From NCBI GenBank assembly GCA_019090455.1, contig JAHRWA010000104.1:1-64000 (forward strand): a stretch of 64,000 nt of DNA, written 5' to 3'. The stretch's first letter is position 1; the number at the start of each line of letters is the position of its first letter. The translations under genes and the position numbers were made by a program. Source of the DNA: Pseudomonadales bacterium. Its GTDB lineage: Bacteria; Pseudomonadota; Gammaproteobacteria; Pseudomonadales; DC-out160. The notes beneath the pieces are model-generated. The model made no database searches. It worked only from the letters and a program-made list of their open reading frames with translations, and had not been told where the DNA came from. Shown here piece after piece: positions 44,231-53,145 of the stretch.

Positions 44231-45664
44231 ATGAGGCTTTACGAGAAGGTGGCAGAATCTCTTGCTCAAGAAATTGAAGGAGGCCAGTATCCATTTCAGC
44301 AACGTTTACCGGGAGTGAGAAAACTTGCCGAGATCTATGGGGTTAGTGTATCAACGGTTTTAGAAGGCTTGGCCTTATTAGAAAATAGGCGTTACGTAGA
44401 AGTTCGAGAACGGTCCGGGCACTATGTTTGTTATCGTCAAAATATCGTGCTGGAATTACCCAGAAGCGCGAAAAGCAAAATGAGACCGCGTCCGATTAGC
44501 TCTCACGAGATGGCGTTAAATTTAGTGGGGGCGACGATGGAAAAGGATATAGTGCAATTGGGTGCGGCGGTTCCTCATAGCGATTACTTGCCGAGTAAGG
44601 AGGTCAACCGATCCGTTAAGGCGATCTGTAAGGAAGAAGAATTTCACAGTGCAGGTTACGACTTTCCGCCGGGGTATGCTCCTTTGTGTGAGCAGCTGGC
44701 ATTGCGTATGCAATCCTTTGGACGTCAATTGAGAGGAAGGAAATCGGTTTCTCACTCCGATATTGTGATTACCAGCGGATGTCAGGCGGCATTAACGTTG
44801 GCGCTTAAGTTGTGTTGTCAGCCCGGTGATATCGTGGCGATAGAGTCGCCTACCTTTTATGTTTTATTGCAAATTATCGAATCCTTAGGGTTGAAGGCGA
44901 TAGAAATTCCGACTCATCCGGAAAGCGGTTTAAATGTGGGAGCCTTGCGTTTGGCGTTGGAGCAGTGGCCAGTTAAAGCGTGCATTTTGATTCCACACTT
45001 CGGCAACCCGCTAGGACACTTAATGAGTGAGGAGGATAAGTTAGAATTTTTGTCTGTGATAGGCGAATACGACCTTCCGGTTATTGAAGATGATATCTAT
45101 GGTGATTTGAGTTTCAGCCAAGAGCGACCGGTACCCATGATTGAAATGGGATATGATAACGTGATCTATTGCTCCTCCTTTTCTAAGACCATTTCTCCGG
45201 GGTTAAGGGTGGGTTGGATTGCGTCCAAAAGATATCAAGATAAATTGGAGTACCTGCAATATGTAAATAGCCTCTCTGCCTCGACGCTGTCGCAGCGAGC
45301 GCTTTCCCATTATTTAGCGAAAGGTACCTATGACTCGCATCTGCGTAGGGTACGAATGACGTATCGACATCAAATACAAGAAATCACCCGTTTAATTGAA
45401 AAGTACTTTCCTGGTAATACGAAAGTCAGTCAGCCTGCGGGAGGTTTTGTTTTATGGCTAGAGCTGTCGCGTAAAGTGGATACCTTGGAATTATATCGTG
45501 CGGCTTTAACAAAAAAAATCAGCGTTGCACCGGGCCCCATGTTCTCTGCTAGCGGAAAATATAAAAACTACCTACGTTTGAATTGTGCCTTACCCCTCGA
45601 TGGTCGATTGGAGTGGGCGATTATGACCTTGGCTGATTTAGTGGAAGTACTTCAAGACCAGTAA
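44231..45664 (+). CDS. MocR-type GntR/aminotransferase transcriptional regulator
   Basis: 477 residues. N-terminal GntR winged helix (LAQEIEGGQYPFQQRLPGVRKLAE, VSVSTVLEGLALLENRRY) and a C-terminal fold-type I aminotransferase-like domain: TSGCQAALTLALKL, VIEDDIYGDLSF, and the PLP-Lys region SSFSKTISPGLRVGWIAS. The PLP Lys is present, so it can bind the cofactor. It is a transcription factor that senses PLP or an amino-PLP adduct and most likely controls the divergent phzF-like/aminotransferase operon. AGGATCG precedes ATG 44231. Confidence 0.92.
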   Translation: MRLYEKVAESLAQEIEGGQYPFQQRLPGVRKLAEIYGVSVSTVLEGLALLENRRYVEVRERSGHYVCYRQNIVLELPRSAKSKMRPRPISSHEMALNLVGATMEKDIVQLGAAVPHSDYLPSKEVNRSVKAICKEEEFHSAGYDFPPGYAPLCEQLALRMQSFGRQLRGRKSVSHSDIVITSGCQAALTLALKLCCQPGDIVAIESPTFYVLLQIIESLGLKAIEIPTHPESGLNVGALRLALEQWPVKACILIPHFGNPLGHLMSEEDKLEFLSVIGEYDLPVIEDDIYGDLSFSQERPVPMIEMGYDNVIYCSSFSKTISPGLRVGWIASKRYQDKLEYLQYVNSLSASTLSQRALSHYLAKGTYDSHLRRVRMTYRHQIQEITRLIEKYFPGNTKVSQPAGGFVLWLELSRKVDTLELYRAALTKKISVAPGPMFSASGKYKNYLRLNCALPLDGRLEWAIMTLADLVEVLQDQ

Positions 45665-45705
45665 GAAGCAGGTCAGTAATAAATATAAGAACAGAAAATA
45701 TAGAG

Positions 45706-46356
45706 TCAACGATAATTAGGGTCGGCCATAAAGGGATTACTTTTACGTTCGCGACCGATGGTAGACATGGGGCCATGTCCCGGAATAAAGCGATAATTAT
45801 CACCGAGTGGCCAAAGTTGATTCTTGATAGATTTGATTAAGGTTTTATGATTTCCACCGGGCAAATCACTACGTCCAACAGATCCTTGAAACAGCACGTC
45901 CCCAACCGCTAGAAGTTTTGCCGAGTGGCTGACAAAAACCACATGGCCAGCGGTATGACCAGGGCAATAGAGAACATCCAAAATCTCATTGCCAACCTTG
46001 ATTTGCTCGCCTCCTTGCAACCATCGTGTCGGTTTGAAGCTAGCGGCTTTCTTAATGCCAAGGAGCTTCCCCTGTACTGCGATGGTTTTAATCCAATATT
46101 GATCTTTTTTATGCGGCCCTTCTATATCGGCTGAGTATTGTTTTGAACAGTGTTTCGCAAGAGAGGCATGATCGGCGTGAGCGTGAGTGATCAGGATTTT
46201 CGATATTTTGATTCCCAATTTTTGAACTTTGGAATGGATGCGATCGAAGTTACCACCTGGATCAACGATGGCGCCAATTTTGGATTTATCGCACCAGAGT
46301 ATTGAACAGTTTTGTTCGAATTGGGTAACGGGAATTATTTGAAATTGTAATGCCAT
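45706..46356 (-). CDS. Metallo-beta-lactamase-fold hydrolase (YcbL/glyoxalase II-like)
   Basis: About 216 residues. Zinc motif THAHADHASLAKH, the further metal His in CPGHTAGHVVF, GDVLFQGSVGRSDLPGG and the final His in RFIPGHGPMSTIGRE are all present. This is the short YcbL-like branch of glyoxalase II proteins, so a thioester hydrolase of the hydroxyacylglutathione type is likely. The frame opens at TTG 46389, but ATG 46356 (MALQFQIIPV) is the natural family start. Single-gene unit. Confidence 0.9.
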   Translation of the reverse strand: MALQFQIIPVTQFEQNCSILWCDKSKIGAIVDPGGNFDRIHSKVQKLGIKISKILITHAHADHASLAKHCSKQYSADIEGPHKKDQYWIKTIAVQGKLLGIKKAASFKPTRWLQGGEQIKVGNEILDVLYCPGHTAGHVVFVSHSAKLLAVGDVLFQGSVGRSDLPGGNHKTLIKSIKNQLWPLGDNYRFIPGHGPMSTIGRERKSNPFMADPNYR

Positions 46357-46457
46357 ATGATTAACACGCGGGTTGTTACAGTAAGTCAAAAGGGTATGAC
46401 TTATTATGATTGGAGGTGACTTGTTTTATTGGTTGTGTCTGGAAGTCTTTTATTAAT

Positions 46458-46814
46458 TTAAACCGCTGTTGTTACGGTAAAGGTTTCGTCATTAGCGACG
46501 GAGGATTGTAAAAACTCCAGACTGCTCATGCCTTCAAGCTCGAGACATGTTTTAAATAAACGAAACATATTTTTTGCAGTACCATTTCCCTTTGGACTGA
46601 GCATGCGGCGTAGACCCGCTTCTTGCATTTGCATCATGCTCGCTACTTTACCAAAGTTTTTAGTGCCGTTGAGGTAGTCTCGAAACAAACTGTTACCAAC
46701 AACGATATCGCCTTCAAGGTAGGATTCTAAAGCTTCTATTAAAATAGCAACTCGATACTGTTGATCCTTGCATAATTCCATAACGGTTTCTTTAAAATCG
46801 CGTGTTAGGGCCAT
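46458..46814 (-). CDS. HigA-like antitoxin
   Basis: 118 residues. N-terminal acidic region, then a Cro/CI-type helix-turn-helix (NFGKVASMMQMQEAGLRRML, then TAKNMFRLFKTCLEL), the pattern of the addiction-module antidote group. It lies 2 bases behind the toxin gene, so toxin-first order as in higBA. It should bind the toxin and repress the promoter, whose palindrome is described separately. Confidence 0.85.
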   Translation of the reverse strand: MALTRDFKETVMELCKDQQYRVAILIEALESYLEGDIVVGNSLFRDYLNGTKNFGKVASMMQMQEAGLRRMLSPKGNGTAKNMFRLFKTCLELEGMSSLEFLQSSVANDETFTVTTAV

Positions 46815-46816
46815 TT

Positions 46817-47245
46817 CTAATGCCTTTTGTTAATGCCTTTGTTTTTACTTTTGCCACTTTTTTTCTCAGGCCCCTTATTAGGCCTTAATTTTTTGGCTGT
46901 GCTTTTCGGTTTTCTAGCAATGTAATCTTTTAAGTATTCTTTGGACTGATTGATGGAAGTTTGTTGGTCTGATTTATCACTAGCCATAAAAAGAATAATG
47001 ATTTCTTCGCCTTCGGTTATATAGTAGATGCGATAACCAGGGCCAAAATGGATGCGCCGTTCATATAGGCCATCCATAATGGATTTGTGATCGCCAAAAT
47101 TACCGGCTTCCATTTGTTTCACGGCTTTGGTAATTTTGGCTTTTCCGCGTATATCTTTTAGGGCTGTCAGCCAGTTTCCATACGGGCTTTGTCCCTCGTT
47201 GGTTAGGTATTCCCTTGCTGTTCGTTCTATCGTTGCCTTAACCAT
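46817..47245 (-). CDS. HigB/RelE-family addiction-module killer toxin
   Basis: 142 residues. The first 105 match the RelE/ParE-superfamily killer proteins: GNWLTALKDIRGKAKI, NFGDHKSIMDGLYERRIHFG, PGYRIYYITEGEEIIILF and the terminal SDKSDQQTSINQSKEYL. Such toxins cleave mRNA at the ribosome. Unusual is a C-terminal tail of about 35 residues made mostly of Lys, Arg, Gly, Pro and Ser, absent from the minimal family. A 13-bp tandem repeat (taatgcctttt.gt) spans its stop codon. First gene of the pair. Confidence 0.87.
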   Translation of the reverse strand: MVKATIERTAREYLTNEGQSPYGNWLTALKDIRGKAKITKAVKQMEAGNFGDHKSIMDGLYERRIHFGPGYRIYYITEGEEIIILFMASDKSDQQTSINQSKEYLKDYIARKPKSTAKKLRPNKGPEKKSGKSKNKGINKRH

Positions 47246-47263
47246 GTATGCTCGCTTATTTAC

Positions 47264-47287
47264 AATAATAACATATATGTTATTATT
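47264..47287. promoter_or_regulatory. Perfect 24-bp palindrome, toxin-antitoxin operator
   Basis: The sequence is aataataacata and its exact reverse complement with no spacer, 19 bases upstream of the toxin start codon. Position and symmetry fit an autoregulatory operator bound by the antitoxin dimer. Confidence 0.75.
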
Positions 47288-47365
47288 TTCAAGGCTGTTC
47301 CTATGGTATTGATATAGAGTTGATTGTAATGTTTGGGTACTCTACAGATGGTGTCTTAATTGCTT

Positions 47366-48226
47366 TTATTGAGTCGGCTTGCGGCTAATACGATGCAGTA
47401 AACCAAAACCAACCCCCGTTATCGCACCAATAATAAGGCCGCCCAAGTGCGCCCAATTAGCGACAACATCTTTGAAAAGAACAAAGCAAAGCACTAACCA
47501 AACCACCATCATCATGACTATTTGTGGTCGCAATTGATAACCCGCATTGGGATTTGTTTTACCGTAAAGCCAAAGGTATCCCATAAGCCCGTAAACGACT
47601 CCCGACATGCCGCCGAAGCTCGGGCCTGTCATCGTGTATTGCCAGATATTTGAAAATAAGCCGATGATCACCAGCAACATCAATAGTTGCCAGCCCGATT
47701 CATACTCCTCGATGATCCGACCCAACTCAAACCACCAGAGTAAATTGAAAGCCACATGCATGAGACCAAAATGCATAAAAACAGGCGTTAATAATCGCCA
47801 AGGTTGTGTGAGGGAGCTCAAATCACCGATGTCCGACGGAAAGGCTAGCCAGTTATAGATAACATCAGTTTGGAAAAGAGTCGTGACACCATAGATGCCA
47901 ATGCACAATATCATGATGCTTAAAGTGAAGGGGCCGGAACGTAATAATCGCTCTAAGGGAACAACCGATCCCCGTGGCATATCGCTTAACCTGACATTAT
48001 CGTCATTGTTAACCTCCCACGAAGCAGCCAAATATTTTGGATTGTTGGGGTCTTTGATAAAGGCTTTTAATTCATCGGTGGCGAGCGCAATAGATCCGAG
48101 GTCTTGAAGTATGATTTGTGTTTTACCGTCGATAGGGTTGAGCCTGTTCTCGATACCTAGGGAGCGAAGGTAATCGGAAAAGGCCTGTGCTGCTCGTAGA
48201 TTGCTAATTTCACCTAATATGTGCAT
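47366..48226 (-). CDS. glpG: Rhomboid intramembrane serine protease GlpG
   Basis: 286 residues. N-terminal cytoplasmic domain of about 85 residues, then six membrane helices. The catalytic Ser lies in GGMSGVVYGLMGYLW and the His in NWAHLGGLIIGAI; HFGLMHVAFNLLWWFELG is the second conserved block. The complete dyad makes an active intramembrane protease likely. GlpG cleaves membrane-protein substrates within the bilayer; natural substrates are few and not inferable here. Confidence 0.92.
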   Translation of the reverse strand: MHILGEISNLRAAQAFSDYLRSLGIENRLNPIDGKTQIILQDLGSIALATDELKAFIKDPNNPKYLAASWEVNNDDNVRLSDMPRGSVVPLERLLRSGPFTLSIMILCIGIYGVTTLFQTDVIYNWLAFPSDIGDLSSLTQPWRLLTPVFMHFGLMHVAFNLLWWFELGRIIEEYESGWQLLMLLVIIGLFSNIWQYTMTGPSFGGMSGVVYGLMGYLWLYGKTNPNAGYQLRPQIVMMMVVWLVLCFVLFKDVVANWAHLGGLIIGAITGVGFGLLHRISRKPTQ

Positions 48227-48397
48227 TGCTTGTGACTTGTCTCGTTGTTGTTGTCGGTAAACGGGGGGAGTTAAGAATACATCAAATTCACCGAGAGTAT
48301 GATTAAAACGGTTTCAGAGGAGTTAGGTCTTTTCAGCGGCGGAGTTTGTCTGAACCCTCATATCCATGCGCTTGAGTGAGAATGAATATTCCATTCT

Positions 48398-48985
48398 CTA
48401 TTGAACCTGTTGTATCCGGTTAATAATCTCGTTAATACATTCCAAAGAAAGATCTAATGCATTTCCGATTAAGTTCACTCGAAGGCGGTCTTCGTAACTC
48501 AAGTCAGACATAGCGCGTGTCATCAGGTAGGCGGCTTCCACCAGTCTTATTTTTGCCATTGTATTTAAGCGAAACGAAGCTGCCTTTAACGTTTCGAATA
48601 TTTCTTTGCCTTCTGAAAGGGCGGCTATATTATTGCGCAACTCTTTTTCATCAGACTCTTGATTCGTCATGTTTTGGTATATGTCGGCAGCCAGGAGTTT
48701 GCTTTCGTTGACGCCATATCCCAACATTAGGTAGGACAGGATCATTGATAGATGGGGGATGTAGGCGGGTTGGCTTGTGTCCTTTGGATCGTAGGAATGC
48801 AGGCAATGACTGCATTCTAGATAATCACCGATTAGCTTTAACGGTAAAATACGAATAAAAAATACAGTGAAATAGTTTTTGTCTAGGACATGCAATGCTG
48901 TTTGTGGTGATTGGCAGATAGGACAGTCGAAGCTGCCGTGATCTGTGGTTGTTCTAACGACTTTTTCGCCTAGTAGAAATAGCAT
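48398..48985 (-). CDS. Zinc-ribbon protein with TerB-like helical domain
   Basis: 195 residues. A four-Cys zinc ribbon (Cys21-x2-Cys24 ... Cys58-x2-Cys61) flanks a hydrophobic segment (FTVFFIRILPLKLIG). The C-terminal 115 residues are helical and resemble a TerB-like domain (AKIRLVEAAYLMTRAMSDLS). I do not recognise a characterised relative. The hydrophobic loop could associate with the membrane or with a partner. No operon partner is visible on the same strand within 170 bases. Confidence 0.7.
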   Translation of the reverse strand: MLFLLGEKVVRTTTDHGSFDCPICQSPQTALHVLDKNYFTVFFIRILPLKLIGDYLECSHCLHSYDPKDTSQPAYIPHLSMILSYLMLGYGVNESKLLAADIYQNMTNQESDEKELRNNIAALSEGKEIFETLKAASFRLNTMAKIRLVEAAYLMTRAMSDLSYEDRLRVNLIGNALDLSLECINEIINRIQQVQ

Positions 48986-49204
48986 GGGGGAACAAGTGCT
49001 CTTATATTGGGAACCCTCTATGCCGGCGATAGGCCATGATATAGGGGGGGTTCAATTGTTGAATTGGATTTTAGTGAAGGCTAAATGGGCAGTGTAATGG
49101 GTCTCGGATTAGACTGCGATGTTCTAGCAGTCATGAGCGCTGCAAAATTGAAACTATTAACTAAGCTTTAGAGGTATCGAATCGAAATAGTAAGGAAATT
49201 CAGT

Positions 49205-49606
49205 ATGCGGCATCTACTTATTACATTATTAAGTCTGCTCGGCGCTCAGTTTTCTTTGGCTCATGAGGCACCTTTAAATGCTGTGGGGTGCCATTTGCAG
49301 CGCAGTTCTAACGTTCACCATTGTCACGAAGGAAAAGATTTTCAGCGTAAAGTGAGGAAGAACAATTCTTTTAGCGGACAAACAGCTAAAAAAGTCCCGA
49401 AGAAACGATACGAAGTCAAATTGGTTAAAGCCATTCAGCAGCAGTTGACGCTGGCCGGATATAATGTGGGCCCTGCGGACGGTGTTTATGGCGGTAAAAC
49501 CAGGGAAGCTATTTTATCGTTCCAGAAAAAAAATGCATTCAAAGTGACGGGGCGTCCGTCGGAGTATGTTCTATCTAAGTTGCGTGATTTTAATCGACTC
49601 AATTGA
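49205..49606 (+). CDS. Secreted peptidoglycan-binding-domain protein
   Basis: 133 residues. Signal peptide MRHLLITLLSLLGAQFSLA, then a short YHYH-like segment with paired Cys and His (VGCHLQRSSNVHHCHEGKDF), a basic linker, and a C-terminal PG_binding_1 repeat (LVKAIQQQLTLAGYNVGPADG and TREAILSFQKK). It probably resides in the periplasm bound to the wall; no catalytic domain is seen. Neighbours give no further hint. Confidence 0.85.
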   Translation: MRHLLITLLSLLGAQFSLAHEAPLNAVGCHLQRSSNVHHCHEGKDFQRKVRKNNSFSGQTAKKVPKKRYEVKLVKAIQQQLTLAGYNVGPADGVYGGKTREAILSFQKKNAFKVTGRPSEYVLSKLRDFNRLN

Positions 49607-50080
49607 ATCTCTTCTTTCGGCGCTATCACTTAGGATCAAGTGTCCTCCCTCCCGTCCTTCCTTTTTCTCTAAGTAGGGACTGATACTCCTTACTACTCCC
49701 TGATAGTATCAAAAGCCATGTGGTGAATTGCGTGCGTTGCTGTTCAACATGTTGCTGTTTCCAATACAGGGCAGTTCTGGTAGATTTACGGCGGTGTTAA
49801 ATTTTGTTGGTTAAATGAAAAAGGATAAATAGCGTTGATATTTATTCCTCGTCAGAAACTCCGGAATCCCTCAGTACGGGAATGAAAGCCCCTTTGTTTC
49901 GCCCCGCCATTTCTGCGTAGACTGAATTCGTAATCGGTAAGAAACAGACCAAGCTTCCCTTGCTATTTTCAAGCTCAATTGCGTTGATACCGAGTCAGAA
50001 GTGGGGAGAGTAAAAACGGACAAAACCAACTTATTAGAAATAGTGATTGATGTATCGCTAACATGGAGAGAGAAACAATA
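49607..50080. other. 474-base spacer before the DUF35/thiolase operon
   Basis: No gene seen. It contains one short inverted repeat (tgatact at 49681-49687 with agtatca at 49705-49711) and should hold the promoter of the plus-strand operon. Confidence 0.4.
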
Positions 50081-50503
50081 ATGACAAATCAAATTCCCCT
50101 TGAAGATGGTTATATGATCATCCCGGAAGACCCTGAAGGGCCTTGCCGGTTACTGGGCTCTTATAGCAAGGCTGCGGATAAAACGTATTTTCCTATTCGC
50201 AAACGTTGTCCTATTACGGAAAAAGAAGTGGAGACTGTTGAGCTTTCAACTGAAGGTGAATTGTATTCATGGTCATTTGTTTTTATGCCTAGAATGGGCA
50301 GCATGAAGTTAGCTGCTGGTGGTGGTTTTGGCGTTGGACAAATTGATTTGCCTGAAGGTGTTCGTATCCAATCTGTTATTGATGGCGAGCAAAAAGATTT
50401 TAAAATTGGCATGAAGATGAGACTTGCCGCCAACCCATTAGTGACGGATGACGATGGCACAGAATACTGTGGCTTTAAATTCGTACCCGTAAAAGAGGAT
50501 TGA
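50081..50503 (+). CDS. DUF35 OB-fold protein (thiolase partner)
   Basis: About 140 residues. GGAGAG at 50066-50071 serves ATG 50081; the frame extends to ATG 50063. The N-terminal zinc-ribbon part is degenerate: FPIRKRCPIT has one Cys where the family has CxxC pairs. The OB-fold part follows (TEGELYSWSFVFMP, EGVRIQSVIDGE, MKMRLAANPLVTDDDGTEY). DUF35 proteins bind thiolase-like partners and shape the entry to their active sites. The stop lies 3 bases before the thiolase-like gene, as expected for a two-subunit enzyme. Confidence 0.85.
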   Translation: MTNQIPLEDGYMIIPEDPEGPCRLLGSYSKAADKTYFPIRKRCPITEKEVETVELSTEGELYSWSFVFMPRMGSMKLAAGGGFGVGQIDLPEGVRIQSVIDGEQKDFKIGMKMRLAANPLVTDDDGTEYCGFKFVPVKED

Positions 50504-50506
50504 TTC

Positions 50507-51667
50507 ATGAATCGTGACGTTTATGTTATTGGAGTGGGTATGCACCCATTCAGCAAAGAATATCATCCCCTTAGGGATATGTATTACACTGCAGGCGTTG
50601 ATGCGTTAAAAGATGCGGGTTTGGATTTTCGCGATATAGGTTCTCTATACAACGGTTATATCGGTGGCACGATGATGGAAGGTACCGGTTACGCTAAAGA
50701 TCTCGGATTGACTGGTGTACCGATTGTTCATGTTGAAAATGCCTCGGCAACGGGATCTTCCGCATTCCGTGAAGCGGTGTGGTCTGTATCGGGTGGTGCT
50801 TCCGATGTGGCTATGGCAATGGGATTTGATGACATGTTACGAATGAGCGTGGCACGTAAGAAGCCTGCGCCTGGCGCGAAAAAGGGTATTCCCTCTTTTG
50901 AAAATACTTTATTGCCGGCTGGTTTTTTTGCAATGTGGGCAGTGAGACGTATGCATGAAATGGGTACGACTGTTGAGACCTATGCGAAGATTGCGGCTAA
51001 AAACTGGAATCATGCCCGTCATAATCCCATGGCGCAGCGTCGTGCGGATCATGAAATAACAGTTGAAGAAGTATTGGCAGCTCCGATGGTTGCTCATCCT
51101 CATACTGCTATGATGGCTTGTGCTAGTGGCGGTGGTGCGGCTTGCGCTATCGTTGCGACAGAAGAATGGGCGAAGAAACACGCCAATGGCCGTCCGATGG
51201 TCAAAGTGCTTGCATCGCAATTACAGTCTGAGGTTTACACCGAAGGACACATCTTTATGGGTGCTGTAGTAGGGCCTTCTTATTCGACTGAACGTACGGC
51301 TAAGATGGCTTATGAAGAGGCCGGGATTGGTCCAGAGGACCTCAGTTTAGTTCAGGTACACGATGCTTTTCCGATTGAAGAATTGATGTATTACGAACTA
51401 CTCGGAATCTGTGGCGAAGGTGAAGGCGATAGGTTAGTTCACGATGGTGATACGGCTATTGGCGGGAAAATTCCATTCTCGACTGATGGTGGCTTGATTG
51501 CTCGAGGTCATCCAGGTGGTCCAACGGGTATTGCACAAGTGTGGGATGCGGTTAGGCAGCTACGCGGAGATCAAGGAAAGTTTCAAGTTGAAGGTGCGCA
51601 AAACGCATTGGTTCACATGATGGGCGCGGGCTCTGTTTGTGCTGTGCACATATTGCAAAAAGTTTAA
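50507..51667 (+). CDS. Thiolase-like protein lacking the nucleophilic Cys
   Basis: 386 residues, SCP2/lipid-transfer thiolase branch. Conserved blocks are VQVHDAFPIEELMYYELLG, DGGLIARGHPGGPTG and the C-terminal GAGSVCAVHIL. Where active members have an NNNC(A/S)TG nucleophile loop, this protein reads VENASATGSS: the Cys position is Ser80. The protein therefore cannot form the usual acyl-Cys intermediate in the normal way. Together with the DUF35 partner it resembles steroid side-chain aldolases (Ltp2-type), which also lack that Cys. A retro-aldol function on an acyl-CoA is the best guess. A bidirectional terminator follows. Confidence 0.88.
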   Translation: MNRDVYVIGVGMHPFSKEYHPLRDMYYTAGVDALKDAGLDFRDIGSLYNGYIGGTMMEGTGYAKDLGLTGVPIVHVENASATGSSAFREAVWSVSGGASDVAMAMGFDDMLRMSVARKKPAPGAKKGIPSFENTLLPAGFFAMWAVRRMHEMGTTVETYAKIAAKNWNHARHNPMAQRRADHEITVEEVLAAPMVAHPHTAMMACASGGGAACAIVATEEWAKKHANGRPMVKVLASQLQSEVYTEGHIFMGAVVGPSYSTERTAKMAYEEAGIGPEDLSLVQVHDAFPIEELMYYELLGICGEGEGDRLVHDGDTAIGGKIPFSTDGGLIARGHPGGPTGIAQVWDAVRQLRGDQGKFQVEGAQNALVHMMGAGSVCAVHILQKV

Positions 51668-51681
51668 TTTTTAAGTTTAAT

Positions 51682-51719
51682 AAAGAAGCCGATTTTAAGT
51701 GATTAAAATCGGCTTCTTT
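51682..51719. terminator. Bidirectional terminator
   Basis: 16-bp perfect stem (51682-51697, 51704-51719) with a 6-base loop and A/T tracts on both flanks, between the convergent thiolase-like and di-iron-like genes. Confidence 0.88.
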
Positions 51720-51751
51720 TATGGGACGGCATGACTTTATGATCTATAGAC

Positions 51752-52861
51752 TTAGGAAGCTTGGGCCGCTTCGGTTTCAGTTTCTTCCAATTCAGGAATT
51801 CTTCCCAAAGCTTTGAACTCTTTTAGTATTCGTTCTCCATCGGGATGATTTTCTAATTCCTTTAAAATCTGTGTGTATCGATGAATGGACATTAATTCAC
51901 GGCGCTTTCCTCCCATTTGTTTTTTCACGACTTCGCAGAGTTTGTCGATGACTTCCTCTCCGGATAAGTGACTACCATCTTCGCAGATTAGTGTCCGCGC
52001 TCTTGTTTCTGCTAATGCGCAGCGCAGATAGCCAACGTGGATGTCCTCATCTTCTTGAATATAACCCACGACCTTAGGTGCCCACTCTGGAGACTCTGAA
52101 ACCTCGGGGTCGGAGAGAACTTGTTTGGCCCAATGGAAGGTAGCATAGGCACCGTATTCAATATGAAGTATGCGGGCTAGTGCCATCAGAGTTAATTCAA
52201 GCATCATGTTTATTTGAGGGAATATTTGCGTTCCTATGCTTGTCATCTGCTTGACGCTCTCAGCAGCTTTTGCTTTTCCTTGGTAGCCCGGGGGAGGTGC
52301 AACGGGCAGGTTTTCGAACATGTCATCAGTAATGGTGGGGTTGCCTAAGGAGCGGTCTCTGACGGCATACCACATGGCATCATGACCTTCTTCTATATCA
52401 CTGCCGGCTTCATCTTGGCCGTGAGCTTTTAATAAACCGCTGTGTAGATGAGATAAAGCGGTGCCTTCTATGGATTCGACAAAAAACTGCTGCATATCCA
52501 AAGGAGGGAGTAGTTTAATTCCATCGTTACCGAAGCCTTCAACAACGCCAATAATGGTGAGAATACGAGTCATGGAATCTTTGCAGCCACTTCTCATCAA
52601 AAACTTCGCTTGTTCTTCAGTTGGAAAGAAATCACCCGCGATGATTTCTTTCACTTCGTCCATGATGTTGGTTTGGTGTCCATTTTTACGCAGTTCTTCT
52701 GTCCAGTTTTCGATGGCTTGAATGCGGTTTAAAGAGCGTGGTGGTTTGTAAATGCCATCAGCGGTGAGACCACCGTGTAGGGTATGTCCCTTGTGAGTAA
52801 ATTTTTCGGAATAATCGTGTTCCGCTAATAATTCTTCGCTGCTGTAAATTAACGTTTTCAT
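51752..52861 (-). CDS. Unrecognised protein with ferritin-like di-iron pattern
   Basis: 369 residues, no signal peptide and no membrane helix. I do not recognise its family. The central part has the E...ExxH...E...ExxH layout of di-iron four-helix bundles: Glu132 in FFVESIEGTALSH, E157xxH160 in SDIEEGHDAMW, Glu222 or Glu235 in the long helix LELTLMALARILHIEYG, and E272xxH275 in QEDEDIHVGYLR. That suggests a cytoplasmic oxidase, oxygenase or desaturase-like enzyme. The N-terminal 90 residues and the Pro-rich segment near 186-194 are outside the bundle. Three 16-bp repeats lie upstream. It is convergent with the DUF35/thiolase operon. Confidence 0.6.
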   Translation of the reverse strand: MKTLIYSSEELLAEHDYSEKFTHKGHTLHGGLTADGIYKPPRSLNRIQAIENWTEELRKNGHQTNIMDEVKEIIAGDFFPTEEQAKFLMRSGCKDSMTRILTIIGVVEGFGNDGIKLLPPLDMQQFFVESIEGTALSHLHSGLLKAHGQDEAGSDIEEGHDAMWYAVRDRSLGNPTITDDMFENLPVAPPPGYQGKAKAAESVKQMTSIGTQIFPQINMMLELTLMALARILHIEYGAYATFHWAKQVLSDPEVSESPEWAPKVVGYIQEDEDIHVGYLRCALAETRARTLICEDGSHLSGEEVIDKLCEVVKKQMGGKRRELMSIHRYTQILKELENHPDGERILKEFKALGRIPELEETETEAAQAS

Positions 52862-52909
52862 AAACTGTTTCCATTGATTATAAATTGGTTATTGTTACTG
52901 CCTAGTTTA

Positions 52910-52957
52910 AGAAGATTATAGTTCTAGAGGATTATAGATCTAGAAGATTACAGTCAT
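52910..52957 (-). repeat. Three tandem 16-bp repeats upstream of the di-iron-like gene
   Basis: agaagattatagttct, agaggattatagatct and agaagattacagtcat run end to end at 52910, 52926 and 52942, 49-96 bases upstream of the start codon on the minus strand. They could be a regulator-binding array. Confidence 0.65.
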
Positions 52958-53145
52958 CGCAAGTGGCCTCATTGGAGAGCATCCAATGCGCCAAAGAGGT
53001 CACTCTGATGTGTATTATAGTGTTGCGGAAGAGGCTGTTTTGTTAAGGGCTTGTTAGGCCAATTGTTGAATGAATTGCTGCAGAATGGTTTTAGTTTATG
53101 CTTGAGGTGGGTAAAACACGGGTTTTATAAATCGCAGAAATGAAT

